Origin: Anisus vortex
Taxonomy: Eukaryota > Mollusca > Gastropoda > Planorbidae
Assembly (NCBI GenBank): GCA_949126835.1
Contig: OX421506.1
Location: 26,983,441-27,047,440, forward strand
Reading direction: 5' to 3'
DNA length: 64,000 bases
Below are positions 1 through 12,085 of this stretch, one piece after another. Positions within the stretch are counted from its first letter, which is position 1, and every line of letters begins with the position of its first letter. The notes beneath the pieces are model-generated. The model was not told the origin of the DNA, searched no databases, and saw only the letters and a list, made by a program, of their open reading frames with translations. Both the position numbers and the translations under genes were made by a program.

Positions 1-444
1 TGTTTGTGTGTGTAGTAGTAGTAGCTAGTTCCCTCCCTTGGATTGAGTATTTGCAGGTGGCTTTGATAACACGTTGTGTGTAGGAAAAAAATCAGAACAG
101 CGTAAAAAATAATTATATTGTTAACGCTGTAAATGTTAGTGTTATTGTGTTGTTGTTGTAAATAATTAGCGTTATTCTTTTTTTTTACGGCTGTTACTTG
201 GCTGTCACATTTGAAGGTCACTCACTGCCTGCAACAATAAATTACTGTTTCAGTGTGACGTTAAGGGTTTGTAAATCGAACTGCGACTTGTATTGTGTAA
301 ATAATTAGTGTGAAATTAGCCATGATAAGGATGCGTTGGACTGTATCATGTGGACGAATTATTTTGTGTATTGCTGTGAGTATCGGTGCAAAGTTATAAA
401 AAAAAATACTGCAGTAGGCCCTATATATTACTGTAAAAGGGAAC
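1..444. other. Intron, AT-rich, no gene seen
   Basis: Intronic sequence upstream of the first exon in the window. No splice-bounded coding block and no clear repeat apart from T-rich simple sequence. Confidence 0.6.
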
Positions 445-705
445 ATGGTGGCCGATCGACAGCGCGTTCGACTGGCGTCCCGTTTTTCCTGGGTTCGAAT
501 CCTGGTGAAGGCTTGGATTTGTTCCCAGGTTTGGAGGGTGTCCCTGGGTCTACCCAGCTTTGATGGGTTACCTGACCTTAGTTGGGGTAAAGTAAAAGCG
601 GCTGGGCATTGTGCTGGCCACACAATCCCCTAGGTGGCCGTGGTGAACTGGTGAACGCTGCTTCACCGGCCCCATGGATCAATTTGGTCTGATAGGATAG
701 TTTAT
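445..705 (+). mobile_element. tRNA-derived SINE, family A
   Basis: Begins with a tRNA-like head (GTGGCCGATCGACAGCGCG as A-box region, GGTTCGAATCC as B box). A conserved body follows, with CTGACCTTAGTTGGGGTAAAG and GTGCTGGCCACACAATC, then ends near GGTCTGATAGGATA. The GGCCGA head resembles class II (Ser/Leu-type) tRNAs. The same body recurs about ten times in the window. Confidence 0.85.
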
Positions 706-1254
706 TTTATTTTAAATTACTGTAAAACATTGTTTTAATGTCTTAAACATGATTGCGAATAATTATAATTTTGTTGCCATAACTATTGATAAAAAATGTT
801 AATGTCTTTGTGGTAAAAAATTTTAGCAAATTATGAAGTTTATGAAGAACATATTCCTGTAAATTATTAAGTGTCTTTTTTTTTGCAAGTATTTTTTTTA
901 ATTATAATGTTTTTGCGTTAAATATTACTGTACTGATAATGCAATAGTTGTAAACATTATTGCAAATATTATTACGATATTCGGGTTTAGATATTGCTAG
1001 TCAATTAATTATTATGTTAATGTAGTAATTATTTATGATGCTCACTATGTCGGTGGCCATAAAAGCTACCATACATTTTTATCACTGAATGCGTCTGATA
1101 CAACCAACAACACTGGAAGATGTATGATGTATGATATATGAATGTAACAGCAATTAACCGTAGATATCTATTTGGATATTGATCAAAAGTTAAACACATG
1201 TACTGCCATTTTGAGTTATGCTATCGTTTTTATTTCTTTTTGTCTCCCTTTCAG
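706..1254. other. Intron, AT-rich, no gene seen
   Basis: Mostly A/T sequence up to the exon 1 acceptor. Nothing recognisable apart from the polypyrimidine tract just before 1255. Confidence 0.6.
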
Positions 1255-1641
1255 GTCTGAACTAATAACACCCACGCAATTCAAATACGATGATCCACAC
1301 CAGCCACACATGTCCACATCCTCATCGGCCTCATCCATCTCGGCCCTCGCCTTGGTGCCAGGATCTGGTGGGGTGGCCCCCCTCCTCGCCGCCGCCAGGA
1401 GCCGGGAGGACAGCGTCTCCTCGTCATCCGGGTCCGCGGACGTTGCCCGCCAGCCTTTGCCGCTGTTATTGTCGTCGTCATCGGCCGTGGTTGGCTCCAC
1501 GCTCATCGAGAAGCTGACCGTGATCGCCGAGTCCGGCGAGGCCTTCCAGGAGCGGCGCCACAGGTTCCAGCAGAGGAGCCGGAACGACTGGCGCCACCAG
1601 ACTCAGCCGGTGACCCTCGAGGAGATCTCAGCCGCAGACAG
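1255..1641 (+). CDS. SVIL: Supervillin-like exon 1 of window (module A)
   Basis: Internal coding exon, 387 nt, entered and left in phase 2. The acceptor is a pyrimidine-rich tract ending TTTCAG and the donor is ACAG|GTGAGG. It encodes about 129 residues. First comes a Ser/Ala-rich low-complexity stretch, then a helical segment (LIEKLTVIAESGEAFQ), a basic stretch rich in R and Q, and the motif HQTQPVTLEEI. From memory, vertebrate supervillin carries the same TQP[VI]T-x-[GE]E motif in its N-terminal half, which binds myosin II and F-actin at the membrane. The start codon is upstream of the window: the frame runs open into the acceptor, and the ATG at 1307 is internal. Being phase-symmetric, the exon could be skipped without a frameshift. 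Confidence 0.85.
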
Positions 1642-1847
1642 GTGAGGCTTGCTATGAAACTATTTCCCGCCACATGACTTGCGATTGGGGAAGTGGGTCG
1701 ATTTGTTGCCCAAAGATAAAGTATTCTAAAGATTTGTTTCTCCCAAAAATTAGCTGCCCCAAAGCTTAGTTGCCCCAGTTGCAGTGTAAATAACTCCCTC
1801 CCTTCCCTGTCCATTTACGACCATTGATTGGGTGTTTTTATTGAAAC

Positions 1848-2477
1848 ATGAGTGCTATACAAACAATGAGTGCTATACAAACAATGAGTGCTATACAAAC
1901 AATGAGTGCTATACAAACAATGAGTGCTATACAAACAATGAGTGCTATACAAACAATGAGTGCTATACAAACAATGAGTGCTATACAAACAATGAGTGCT
2001 ATACAAACAATGAGTGCTATACAAACAATGAGTGCTATACAAACAATGAGTGCTATACAAACAATGAGTGCTATACAAACAATGAGTGCTATACAAACAA
2101 TGAGTGCTATACAAACAATGAGTGCTATACAAACAATGAGTGCTATACAAACAATGAGTGCTATACAAACAATGAGTGCTATACAAACAATGAGTGCTAT
2201 ACAAACAATGAGTGCTATACAAACAATGAGTGCTATACAAACAATGAGTGCTATACAAACAATGAGTGCTATACAAACAATGAGTGCTATACAAACAATG
2301 AGTGCTATACAAACAATGAGTGCTATACAAACAATGAGTGCTATACAAACAATGAGTGCTATACAAACAATGAGTGCTATACAAACAATGAGTGCTATAC
2401 AAACAATGAGTGCTATACAAACAATGAGTGCTATACAAACAATGAGTGCTATACAAACAATGAGTGCTATACAAACA
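1848..2477 (+). repeat. Minisatellite, 18-bp unit, 35 identical copies
   Basis: Unit ATGAGTGCTATACAAACA repeated exactly 35 times (630 bp) with no difference seen between copies. The unit is divisible by three and lacks stops in several frames on both strands, so long artificial reading frames appear (MSAIQT, NECYTN and YSTHCL repeats). It is intronic with no splice signals, so I do not call it coding. Confidence 0.97.
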
Positions 2478-2967
2478 TTCCTTTTAGAAAATCGAAGACA
2501 CTTAAACAACAAAAAAAAGGGTGATAGTTTCGAATTTAGATTTATGGTAGTGTGAAACATTCCAATCTTCGTCTTACGTCTGGTATTTATAACTCCAGGG
2601 AGAGGCAGAGGATCTGAGAACTTTAAAATATGGACCTCCTAAAAGCTGAAAAAGGAAAATTGATCTCCGCAAAAAAAAAAAAAAGAAATTAGACGAAAGA
2701 AACATTGAGCGAATTTTAGATTGTATTTTTAATCTTCAAGACTCGCAATTTTTTTTTCTTTAAACCGGATACTCTTAAGAAGAGTTTATGATAAGATTGT
2801 TCCAGTTGGTCAGCTAACACATTTAACAAAATTATTTTGTGAGTAGTTCTGTTACTTAAATATAGCGGCACTTGACCTTTTTGTTATACTGCTCTTCAAG
2901 ACGGTCGTAGAAAGTTTGTTTGCGGGATTGGAATTCACTCTTTGCTTGGACTTTGTATAAGCCATTG

Positions 2968-3141
2968 TGTGTCCGAGCGTTAGTCTAGAGTCTAGTTGTG
3001 TCCGAGCGTTAGTCTAGAGTCTAGTTGTGTCCGAGCGTTAGTCTAGAGTCTAGTTGTGTCCGAGCGTTAGTCTAGAGTCTAGTTGTGTCCGAGCGTTAGT
3101 CTAGAGTCTAGTTGTGTCCGAGCGTTAGTCTAGAGTCTAGT
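2968..3141 (+). repeat. Minisatellite, 29-bp unit, 6 identical copies
   Basis: Six perfect copies of a 29-bp unit starting TGTGTCCGAGCGTTAGTC and ending GAGTCTAGT. Confidence 0.95.
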
Positions 3142-4813
3142 TCTTTGACCATTACATGTTTTGAGACACCAACTAATTCTTGGACAATATGCACAACTAA
3201 CAAAAGCCTATCAATACATACTTAGACATGTTATTGTTATCAACACACGTTTTTGTTATTTTTTTTTTTCTATGGCCGCTTACATAACAAACAAAAATTT
3301 CTGCTGGCACTTAGACAAAACAAGAAATATAGCAGACACATTTTTGTTGCTTAAAAATGCAGACATTACACCTTGCTTTCTAATGCGCCCTCGTTGGGGA
3401 GCGCTCATTGTGTCGATCTTGACAATTAAGAATTGAGACAAAACAAGGGAAGCAACCGATGCATATTTTTATCTTATCGTCAGCCACATGGGGGGATAAT
3501 CGTGAATATACATTTATTGCGGATGTCGTATGATTGTGTTACGTTTTGGCGCCACTCTATTTATAGTACCCGTTTGCACCAGCACGCTCGCACACACTCA
3601 TGCAACACACAATACACACACACAACTAACTACTACACACCAACACGCACCCACGTATACGTGTATTTAGTGGTCAAGATGCGTTATGGAGATTAATCCG
3701 TTGGGTATTAAAATGTGGCTGTTTCGTGATTGGAAATTATTGGCCCATGAAGACACTTCTGTACACATGGGACTCAAAGCTGGCGAAGTATGTAAACCAC
3801 TCCCATTAAGAGTGCACCGGTCCGCAAAAGTACGGGGCACGTCCCTCCTTGTTACGCGTCTGAGAATCATTGCACAGGCGCGAGAGCTACCGAGATTCGG
3901 CGGGGAGGAAGAAATAAGCGCAACAATACCCGCCTCGACGTGCCTGGTGTCTGGATGACCATGTCAATGTATATATTCTGGTATCTGTGCTATCGGTCGA
4001 CCGTGCCGGTACCGCTGCATGCATCGGGCAGGGACTTTCGGACCCACCCCTTTCTCGTAACGAAGGAGCATTAAGAGCTCGAATGCTCGTCCGCTTTAAA
4101 AGATACGTTTTAATTTGGGTCTTTTAAGAAACAAAGTGAATCTTCTGATTTCGTGTGTATGTGTGGGTGTGTACCGATGAGTGAGGGTTTCTCTATATGT
4201 GTACGGAGTGTGTGTGTGTCCTTGAGCAGTGAGGGGGGGGGGGGGTAAAGGCGGCGCCTGTCAGGTTTAAAATTTTAAAGTCGGTGGTGGAACATTTAGC
4301 TCCGTTTTTGGATATTACCTTTCACTATTTTATAACTCTCTTTACTGAAATACAACCCATTAACACACGCAGACTTAAACACCCACTCTCCCTCCCTCGC
4401 ACCCCCACCCACACACACTACCCGCCTCTCGAAAAGTAAACGGCGGTGTAAAAAAAATATATAGATCTAATGATGGCAGTAGGAGAGTTGTAAAAGAAAA
4501 ATGAATTGAAGTATTTTTCTGGCTCCGAGTAATTCCATACATCACCTGAAGCTACTTCAGTTACACGAAAGTGAGTAGAAATATGTTGTTGTTGTGAAAT
4601 ATGTTGTTGTTATTAGCTCGAGAAAGTGAAACTGTTATATTTTTCAGTTATTTTGATGTTGCTGGCGAATCATTCATTTTGTTTAAAAGTTGTTGTAGTG
4701 AAAGTTTATTCAGACATTGCAGAACATTTACGGAGACTGGATTGTCGTATTTCGTTTAGACTTGTCGTCCACAATTAAGGTGTTTCGTGGACTCTACTTT
4801 GCCGACGTTGTTT
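3142..4813. other. Intron 1 segment without gene
   Basis: Contains a CA-rich patch (3590-3660), a GC-richer patch (about 3680-4080) with an open frame at 3686-3958 but no convincing splice sites, a G run near 4230, and a C-rich patch near 4380-4430. Function unknown. Confidence 0.5.
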
Positions 4814-4873
4814 GTAGAACTTTACATTGTAGGACTTTACATTGTAGGACTTTACATTGTAGGATTTTACATT
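4814..4873 (+). repeat. 15-bp tandem repeat, 4 copies
   Basis: Four copies of GTAGGACTTTACATT with single-base changes in the first and last. Confidence 0.9.
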
Positions 4874-4971
4874 CTATTATATTTACATTCGTTTATCGTT
4901 TTCTAGACTGTTTACCAACAAATAATAATTTAATAACATTATTATAGATTTTCTCAACTTTTTTAAATCTT

Positions 4972-5360
4972 ATGCAAGCTAAATTCCCCGGCGTTGCCCG
5001 TGTGAAAATAAAACAGGCCTGTATAACTACAGAAAAAAGTTTTATAAACTACAAGGAACAGAGAAGCTATAAATCTAATAATTTACAAAAATTATAATTT
5101 TTTATTGAAGACTTATAGGATAGTAATTTAATTAAAAAAATTGTAGAAACAAAGAGGTGTAGACTAACTGGAGAATCGAACCCGGTTCGCCGGCATGGGA
5201 GTCCGATACGTTATCCACTTAGCTAGCGAAGACGCATGTCCGAAGTGAAATCGCAAAAGTATAATATGAGACAATAAGGTCACGTGTCTTCAAATTAGCT
5301 AATATTATTGGTTGAACACAAATAGTGTATTTTATATAAATATAGATTATAGATTTTTTA
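4972..5360 (-). mobile_element. tRNA-derived SINE, family C
   Basis: On the minus strand a tRNA-like head has A-box-like TAGCTAAGTGGATAACG and B box GGGTTCGATTCTCC (around 5163-5245). A body follows and the element ends CCGGGGAATTTAGCTTG, seen on the + strand as CAAGCTAAATTCCCCGG at its left edge. Related copies lie at 20480, 25361 and 30309, and one lies inside each Helitron. Confidence 0.7.
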
Positions 5361-5577
5361 CCTTTTGTCCGCGTTTGTATGAATTTTGCTTACTCTACTT
5401 ATCGTTACTTATCACCATAGAGCAATATGTGCATTAGAGTGTGTTTGTGTGTTTTTGAAATCTCCTTTTATTTCTTGGCTCACGTTGAGCGTACACAGTG
5501 GAAGTGTTTTACCTGGTGTATTAAATAAAGTCTTGGCCCAGGAGTTATATCCTATACTATAATACGAGTTAAAATTG

Positions 5578-5622
<45 letters not shown>

Positions 5623-6954
5623 GGAAATTTTCTTCAAAAGCGCTCTAACGATTATCTTCATGTTTTAATGCACGACTTGTTTCCCCTAAAAAAAAATCTA
5701 CACCTTTTCGGCCACACAAATAAAAATCGGAAATGAACGTTAGACAAAAATACGCTTTAGATTTATCGTAGATAATTGATTTTGGCCGTGAAAACATGCC
5801 ATTGCTCGACCCACGTGTAGTGCGGTGTTCAAGAGTGGTGTTTTGTTGCGTCGCAGTTATGACGTTTCGGGAATACCCGTAGGCTTACTACAGCAGAAAG
5901 AAGTTTAATTTCTTGTTTAAACTACTGTTGCGCACCGATGATAGAAATAATTTAAAGCAAGACCAAGTGTAATTTATGTAATGCAGGGGTGTCCAAACTA
6001 CAGCCAGTGGGTAACGCGCGGGCGGACAAATGATAGTATGCGGCCCTCGCGGCTTATTTAGATTAGAACGTCTTCAATATATTTTAGATTAAACTTCAAT
6101 ATATTTTAGATTAAATTTAAAAAAAAAAGAAAAACAAATACATATTTACGAATTATCTAATAGTCAGATAATAGTTTGCCGTTTAAATAATAACAGAATT
6201 AGATGAAGTTTCACCAAACTAAAGGTCTATTTTTAACTTTCTTTTATCTGACATTTTTTGAAAAAAAAACACCTCTAAAACTTTTTTTGTGTTTAAACAA
6301 TGAATAGCTGTATATAGTGTACACTGTAGCAGATTACACTGCACTGTATATAGTGTTCACTGTAGCAGTATACACTACGCTGTATATAGCATACAATGTA
6401 GCAGTATACTCTACACTGTAAATAATAAACACTGTATTAGTATCCACTTTTTTTAAAAATTCAATGAATGTTTCATTAAAAATATGCATGATTTGCTTAT
6501 AAAGGCCTACCAAAGTAAGATATATTAGAATATGTTAACATTGTCAATTCGAAATCTGGTAAACTAGAAAAGATGTAAATTCAGTATATTCGTATTTTCC
6601 TTATAACAATAATCAGAAGTGTAATATACTGTTAGTTTTATTGAGGGGCGGGGGGGGGGGGGAGAAATTAAACAAATCATCTAACGAAGCCTATATATAT
6701 TATGATCTTTTCATTTGCAGTCTTTTCAATGAATAACATAATTTCACCTTTAATTATTTAGTATTTAAGTTTAATGCTCAAAATAAATAAAAAAATGTTT
6801 ATCATACCATTGTTTTAATTAATCAATATTATATTTTGCCGCGATAGTTTATTTTAAATAGTAACACAAATGGAGGTTATTAGATAATGTTAACACCAAA
6901 CTATATTTTTTTACTTTTTTCGTCAAACAATGTTTGGAATAATACATTGAAAAC

Positions 6955-7180
6955 ATTGAAAATCTCTATATATAAAAAGATCGTGTTTGTGTCCCCACGG
7001 ATCCCTATTGTGTCACTGACTTATTTAGGCCTAGTCCTATATACTGTCTAATAGCTTTTCACATCTGACATGTGCCTTCTCTAGCTAAGTTGTTAACGTA
7101 GAGGACTGCTGTGCGTGCGAGCGGGTTCGATTCTCCAGTTAGACTATGCCTATTTTTTTTACCCGATTTACATTTATTCG
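6955..7180 (+). mobile_element. SINE family C fragment inside Helitron copy 1
   Basis: tRNA-like region with TAGCTAAGTTGTTAACG and the B box GGGTTCGATTCTCC near 7125-7140, matching the other family C copies but in + orientation. It is repeated in both other Helitron copies, so it was carried along rather than inserted independently. Confidence 0.65.
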
Positions 7181-7329
7181 TAGACCTTTTTAATTCCTAT
7201 CAAACATATTTGCCGGCCGTAACTCATTGTTAGCTTGAGTGGGTTGAGGGAGGGAGTTGAAAAAATTGACATAATGTTATAGGAAAGTTTGACAGTTGTT
7301 AAAGTTAATTAACTAATTTTATTAATTAT

Positions 7330-7660
7330 TAATTGGTCATTTATATAGCGCCTCACTCCATGCTAATAAAAGCAAGCTCAGCGCACTCACAAAATCGAAA
7401 CGACAATAACACTTTAAAATAGTTTTAAACAAGGTTTCGGCCGATGGAGGCACGAAACGACAATAACATTTAAAAATAGTTTCAAACAAGTTTTTTGCTC
7501 ATTGATGTGTATTTGATCAATTTAGTTGAAAAGAAAAGTCTTCAAATTCTTCTTAAATGCCTTTTTTGACACAGAGTTTTTCAGTGTCTCAGGTAAGCCG
7601 TTCCACAGTGAAGGCGCCACAGATTCAAACGAGCGTACACCAATAGGAGAAGGGGTAGAA
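7330..7660 (-). pseudogene. CR1/L2-like LINE 3' end (first), inside Helitron
   Basis: Minus-strand translation of about 7520-7650 gives GVRSFESVAPSLWNGLPETL and then KKAFKKNLKTFLFN before a stop. This is the usual C-terminal end of a CR1/L2-type reverse transcriptase. The 3' tail, with GCGCTATATAAATGACCA, follows at about 7335-7380. 5'-truncated remnant. Confidence 0.7.
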
Positions 7661-7721
7661 GAACTAAAAATTGTAACGTAATTCACGATACTTTAAATTT
7701 AAACTTTTCATTTTCAGTCTT

Positions 7722-8330
7722 TTAAATAATAATAATAATAATAATAATATTTGTATAGCGCTGCCAACAAACATAATGTAAGCTCAGAGCGCGTTTAACA
7801 TACAAGTTAACTAAGAATACGGATATTACCCTAGGCCAGGTGACAGAGCTAAATTGATGATTAAAAAAAGACAAAACAAATAAATGTAGCATTAACCGAC
7901 CCAACCCATAAATAAGACAGTAAGTTTCTAAAGCATGTTAAATGTTATCTAAGGTAAATATTGAAATAATACGTTTTTAAGTTCTTTTTGAAAGTAACAG
8001 TAGAGCTTGTTCGCCTCAGTTGAATGGGAAGTTGATTCCACATCTTCGGACCGGATACTGAGAAGGCTCTAAGGCCAACGGTCGTCAGAGAGAAACGGGG
8101 CTCTTTCAGAAGCGATAAGTTTGCAGAACGAAGTGTTCTTTGCGGGACATAAGGTGTGATTAGTGCCTTGAGATAGGACGGAAACTCGTTGTTAAAAATG
8201 CACTGATGGTAAAGTAGCGTCACTTTATACTCAATTCTGGCTTTCACGCGGAGCCAGTGGAGCGAGCGTAGAAGGGCAGTTCCCGAGTCTCTTTTAGACT
8301 TGCACACAAACAAACGCGCAGTACTTTTAT
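7722..8330 (-). pseudogene. CR1/L2-like LINE 3' end (second), inside Helitron
   Basis: Minus-strand frame 7945-8313 encodes KSKRDSGTALLRSLHWL, RIEYKVTLLYHQCIF, FSVSGPKMWNQLPIQL and a KKNLKTYYFN end, the typical C-terminus of a CR1/L2-clade reverse transcriptase. The 3' tail has GGCAGCGCTATACAAATATT and then (ATT)n at 7727-7748. The catalytic domain is absent. Near-identical copies at 44277-44645 and 47233-47592 exist because the Helitron carries it. Confidence 0.85.
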
Positions 8331-8742
8331 GTATTCGTTGTAGCCTGGCAATTTAATGACATAAATGACATATATTTCTGTTGGATTTAAAACTGACAAC
8401 TCTAGCCTACATGTTTTTTTTTGGGTTTAAAATGAGATTAAGCTGTTGTTTCTTTTTTTTTTTTGGTGGGGGGGGGGGGGGGGTTATCGGGCAAAATCTA
8501 GATATTAGACTGCACAAATAAAAATCTACTTCGACTGTTAGAATTTAAAGCCCATGTTATTCATAGTAGAAAAAAGAAAAAAGACAAATAGGCCTACAAT
8601 TTATTGGTCTGGTAAAGAAGTATTTTTAAAATTTATGCACTGTTTTTTTACATACACATGATGTTAAGGTACAAGCGCCTGCTCTTTATTACCGATCGAA
8701 TGATCGGTCACCTGGTACTAGTTATATGTATGGCTATAATAT

Positions 8743-9620
<878 letters not shown>

Positions 9621-9970
9621 TGTACATAGTTTTCTATCATCAACGCTTTCGTTATTCTCTATTTGTCCGTCCTTCTGTGCGTTTGTACTTCGGGTAATCT
9701 ATATTTCTGTCCTAAATGCATGCGAGGCTAGCGTAGTAATACATCAAAACATCATGCAGTAAAAAAATAAATAGCGTTTGCATTGCCGTTTAGAATGTCC
9801 TGTGTTCAAGTCCTGATAAGAGCCGAAATTTTCCCAGATGTTTTAAACTCCCAAGAGAATTAGTTGATAACCAAACCCTTGATACATACATACTTATATA
9901 AATATATAAAAACTACAGTATTCGCCAGTAAATTGACGATTATTGTTCTCCATTTGAAAATCCTCTTTAG
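9621..9970. other. End of intron 1
   Basis: AT-rich intronic sequence with the polypyrimidine tract and TTTAG acceptor before exon 2. No gene. Confidence 0.6.
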
Positions 9971-10235
9971 CCTCGAGGCGGTAAGCGCTTTCCGGGCGCT
10001 GGTGCGGAAGAAGACCTCCATCAACGCCTTCGATCAGCTCCGGGACCAGGGCGCCACCAAGCCCGCGCCCCCTCTGGGCGGCAAGAAGGCCGAGTTCCCC
10101 CAGCACCTGTCGCCCTCGCCCAAAAACCAGAGGCGCGGCAGGCGGCTGCGGCACAGAACGCTTCCGGTGACGGCGGAGGAGCTGAATGCGGTGCCCGAGA
10201 ACCAGATGCTGGTCATGAACCCAGAGTGGGCCAAG
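9971..10235 (+). CDS. SVIL: Supervillin-like exon 2 (module B)
   Basis: Coding exon of 265 nt. The acceptor is TCCTCTTTAG| and the donor AAG|GTCAGT. Its first base completes the codon split by the previous exon; it ends in phase 0. It encodes about 88 residues: a helix-like start (LEAVSAFRALVRKK), a Pro-rich middle with the segment SPSPKNQRRGRR, then the module motif HRTLPVTAEELNAV and a short tail ending EWAK. GC content is far higher than in the flanking intron. I do not recall an obvious vertebrate counterpart, so this looks like an additional copy of the supervillin T-x-PVT-x-EE module. Phase agreement with both neighbours supports a real exon. Confidence 0.85.
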
Positions 10236-11182
10236 GTCAGTTTTTGGGGTGGAATTCCCCCTGGAGTTGAAACTCATTCACAACGCATTGCGTCCTCCCA
10301 TCTTCTCATTCATCAATTCATCGGAAAGACGTGCATTCTCCACAGATCGTGCACTCAGCTTTGCTCATTCATTCCCACATCTGTCTTGTCTATCCTGCAT
10401 TAACTCATCCGTGTATTTTCATTAGTTCATACCTTTGTATTCATTCATTATGTCAACAAGTTTACTCACCCTTTAGTTTATCCATCTCACTGATTGTCCT
10501 TGACTTCATCCATACATTTTGTATCAACATTAAAAAGATTAACATATGCCCATGTATGGAATTATTTCTATCAATTCTTTTATCCGTCTATCATAATGAT
10601 TCCATCAAGCCCCCCCCCCCCACACACACACTTGCTTTATTCATCTATAGATAGGCTTATCTTATCAATTTTTCCTTCCATCCTTTCTGTGGAGAGGATA
10701 ATCCAAGAATCCATTTATTCATAAATATGTATCATGACTTACATAATATTCATCTATATATATATAAAATAGCTTGTTTATCATAAATCAATTTGAGTCT
10801 GTCTATGCGATTTTCTTGCTGAAACTATTTCAATTAATCACCTGTCTACATTTGATAATGTCTCTATCATGATTTCATGCCGTTGATACATGTATCCTTT
10901 CTTCTAACTCTAAACTATCCATAATTCTAGACTCCATCCATCCATAAATATGTATCATTCATTAATGGATGACATATATCTATTTATTATGCATTTCCTT
11001 TCATGAATGGATTGACATATGCCTGCATAATAATGTATTCATTCTATCATTCCGAGATTCATCGTTCGGATTCGCTTCATTCATCCATCACTTCATCCAT
11101 CCACAAATATACTGTATTCGTTCATCTGTCTTATCTCTCTCCATCCCACAATGTCTATAAACGTGTATGTCTGTCCGAGCAG
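10236..11182. other. Intron 2, decayed CATT/ATCC simple repeat
   Basis: Nearly the whole intron is rich in scattered TTCATTCA, CATCCAT and CATTCATT words, as expected of an old tetranucleotide repeat that has diverged. There is a C run followed by CA repeats near 10611-10630. No gene. Confidence 0.6.
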
Positions 11183-11403
11183 ACCGAAGACGTGGATGAC
11201 AAGAGAGACTCCAAGGCGGACTCTGGGATACTGTCCGGCTCCGACGCGGACCTGCAGTCCGGTGGAGGCCCAGGCGCCGACCCCGATTCCGGAGACAGGG
11301 AGCCGTCCAAGATGACCATCTCCGCCCGGGCCTCATTCTTCAGGGGGCTCGAGGAGAAGTCGAAGGCGGAGCTTAGGGAGAAGTCAGCCAGTGGGGCTAA
11401 GAG
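11183..11403 (+). CDS. SVIL: Supervillin-like exon 3 (first half of module C)
   Basis: Coding exon of 221 nt, entered in phase 0 after CCGAGCAG and left in phase 2 at AAGAG|GTGGGT. It encodes an acidic Ser/Gly/Asp-rich stretch, with SGILSGSDAD near its start, then the helical segment SARASFFRGLEEKSKAEL. From memory, vertebrate supervillin has SVAAKRLLFREMEKS at the equivalent place, and the similarity is clear. The module's PVT motif lies on the next exon, so this intron sits in the basic linker between helix and motif. Confidence 0.88.
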
Positions 11404-12085
11404 GTGGGTCTCTCACACACACACGCACTCTTACTCATGTTGAACCTAGACGGACTGACACAGTGGTAATGATTTTATAAACACACATTTTTACAAGTTA
11501 AATCTAAAAATGGGGCACGACTTATAAACGAAAAGGGTTAACGAGAACCCGAAAATGCCATCGTAAAAGAAGCCACCATGGTAGCGACTAATTTTAAAAC
11601 GTGGAGTAGGATACATTTGAGGAGAACAGAAAACATCTCTACAAGTGACACCTTGTGCAGTTGACAAATATAGTAATACTGGTAGGTCAACTGTAAGCTG
11701 TTACTGGTATCTGCTGATACCATGAAGTAAATATGCATTCAATAGAACATTCGGAACACGACTTTCCCCACACGGCGTGCATTTGACGAGGTCTCCATGC
11801 CACAATGCCAATACGGGTCTGAGCAAATGACATAAACCTCCTGCCCTACATAACAAACCTATGGCCTTAGTAGGAAATTTAGGACCGAAAATTTCTTACT
11901 AAGGCCCTGGATGTTTTTTTCTGGTGGTCGGAATCTACGTAGGTTGCAGCATTAACTCTTTTTTAAATATTGACATTCTAAAAGATAATTTTAACGTAGC
12001 AACATTTTCCCGGTGCCAAAACAAATAAACAATAACAACACTTCTCTACATGCGAGTTTTTGTTGTTGTTGATTTTAACTTAAAG
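11404..12085. other. Intron 3, left part
   Basis: Unique-looking intronic sequence with a short CA patch after the donor. Nothing recognisable. Confidence 0.5.

Larger units (their letters stand above)
5550..8721 (+). mobile_element. Non-autonomous Helitron, copy 1 (complete)
   Basis: Starts TCCTATACTATAATACGAG and ends CACCTGGTACTAG. A perfect hairpin (ACCGATC-GAAT-GATCGGT, 8691-8708) ends 13 nt before the terminus. It is flanked by A (5549) and T (8722). This matches the Helitron hallmarks: 5' TC, 3' hairpin then CTRR, insertion between A and T, no inverted repeats. No Rep/helicase coding is seen. The interior is a patchwork: an AT microsatellite, half of a hAT-type terminus (CAGGGGTGTCCAAACT near 5984), a decayed minisatellite near 6300-6440, a SINE C head and two LINE 3' ends. 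Two more copies occur at 41815-47931. Confidence 0.88.

Noticed and set aside
445..520. A functional tRNA gene
   Set aside because: Only A- and B-box-like sequences are present, with no acceptor-stem pairing; the same head is attached to a conserved SINE body at many places.
1172..1254. Start codon at 1172 as the gene start
   Set aside because: It lies in the AT-rich intron upstream of a clear polypyrimidine tract and AG acceptor; phase 2 entry shows that exon 1 of the window is internal.
1815..2560. Long frames on both strands across the 18-bp repeat
   Set aside because: They exist only because an 18-bp unit without stops is repeated; there is no splice signal or non-repeat coding sequence on either side.
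2968..3141. CRISPR-like direct repeats
   Set aside because: Units are contiguous with no unique spacers, and the genome is eukaryotic.
3686..3958. A small gene of 90 codons
   Set aside because: No recognisable motif, no splice signals and no promoter evidence; kept only as an unexplained GC-richer patch.
7945..8313. A conserved host gene with three paralogues (also 44277 and 47233)
   Set aside because: Sequence is the C-terminus of a CR1/L2-type reverse transcriptase and all copies are inside Helitrons.
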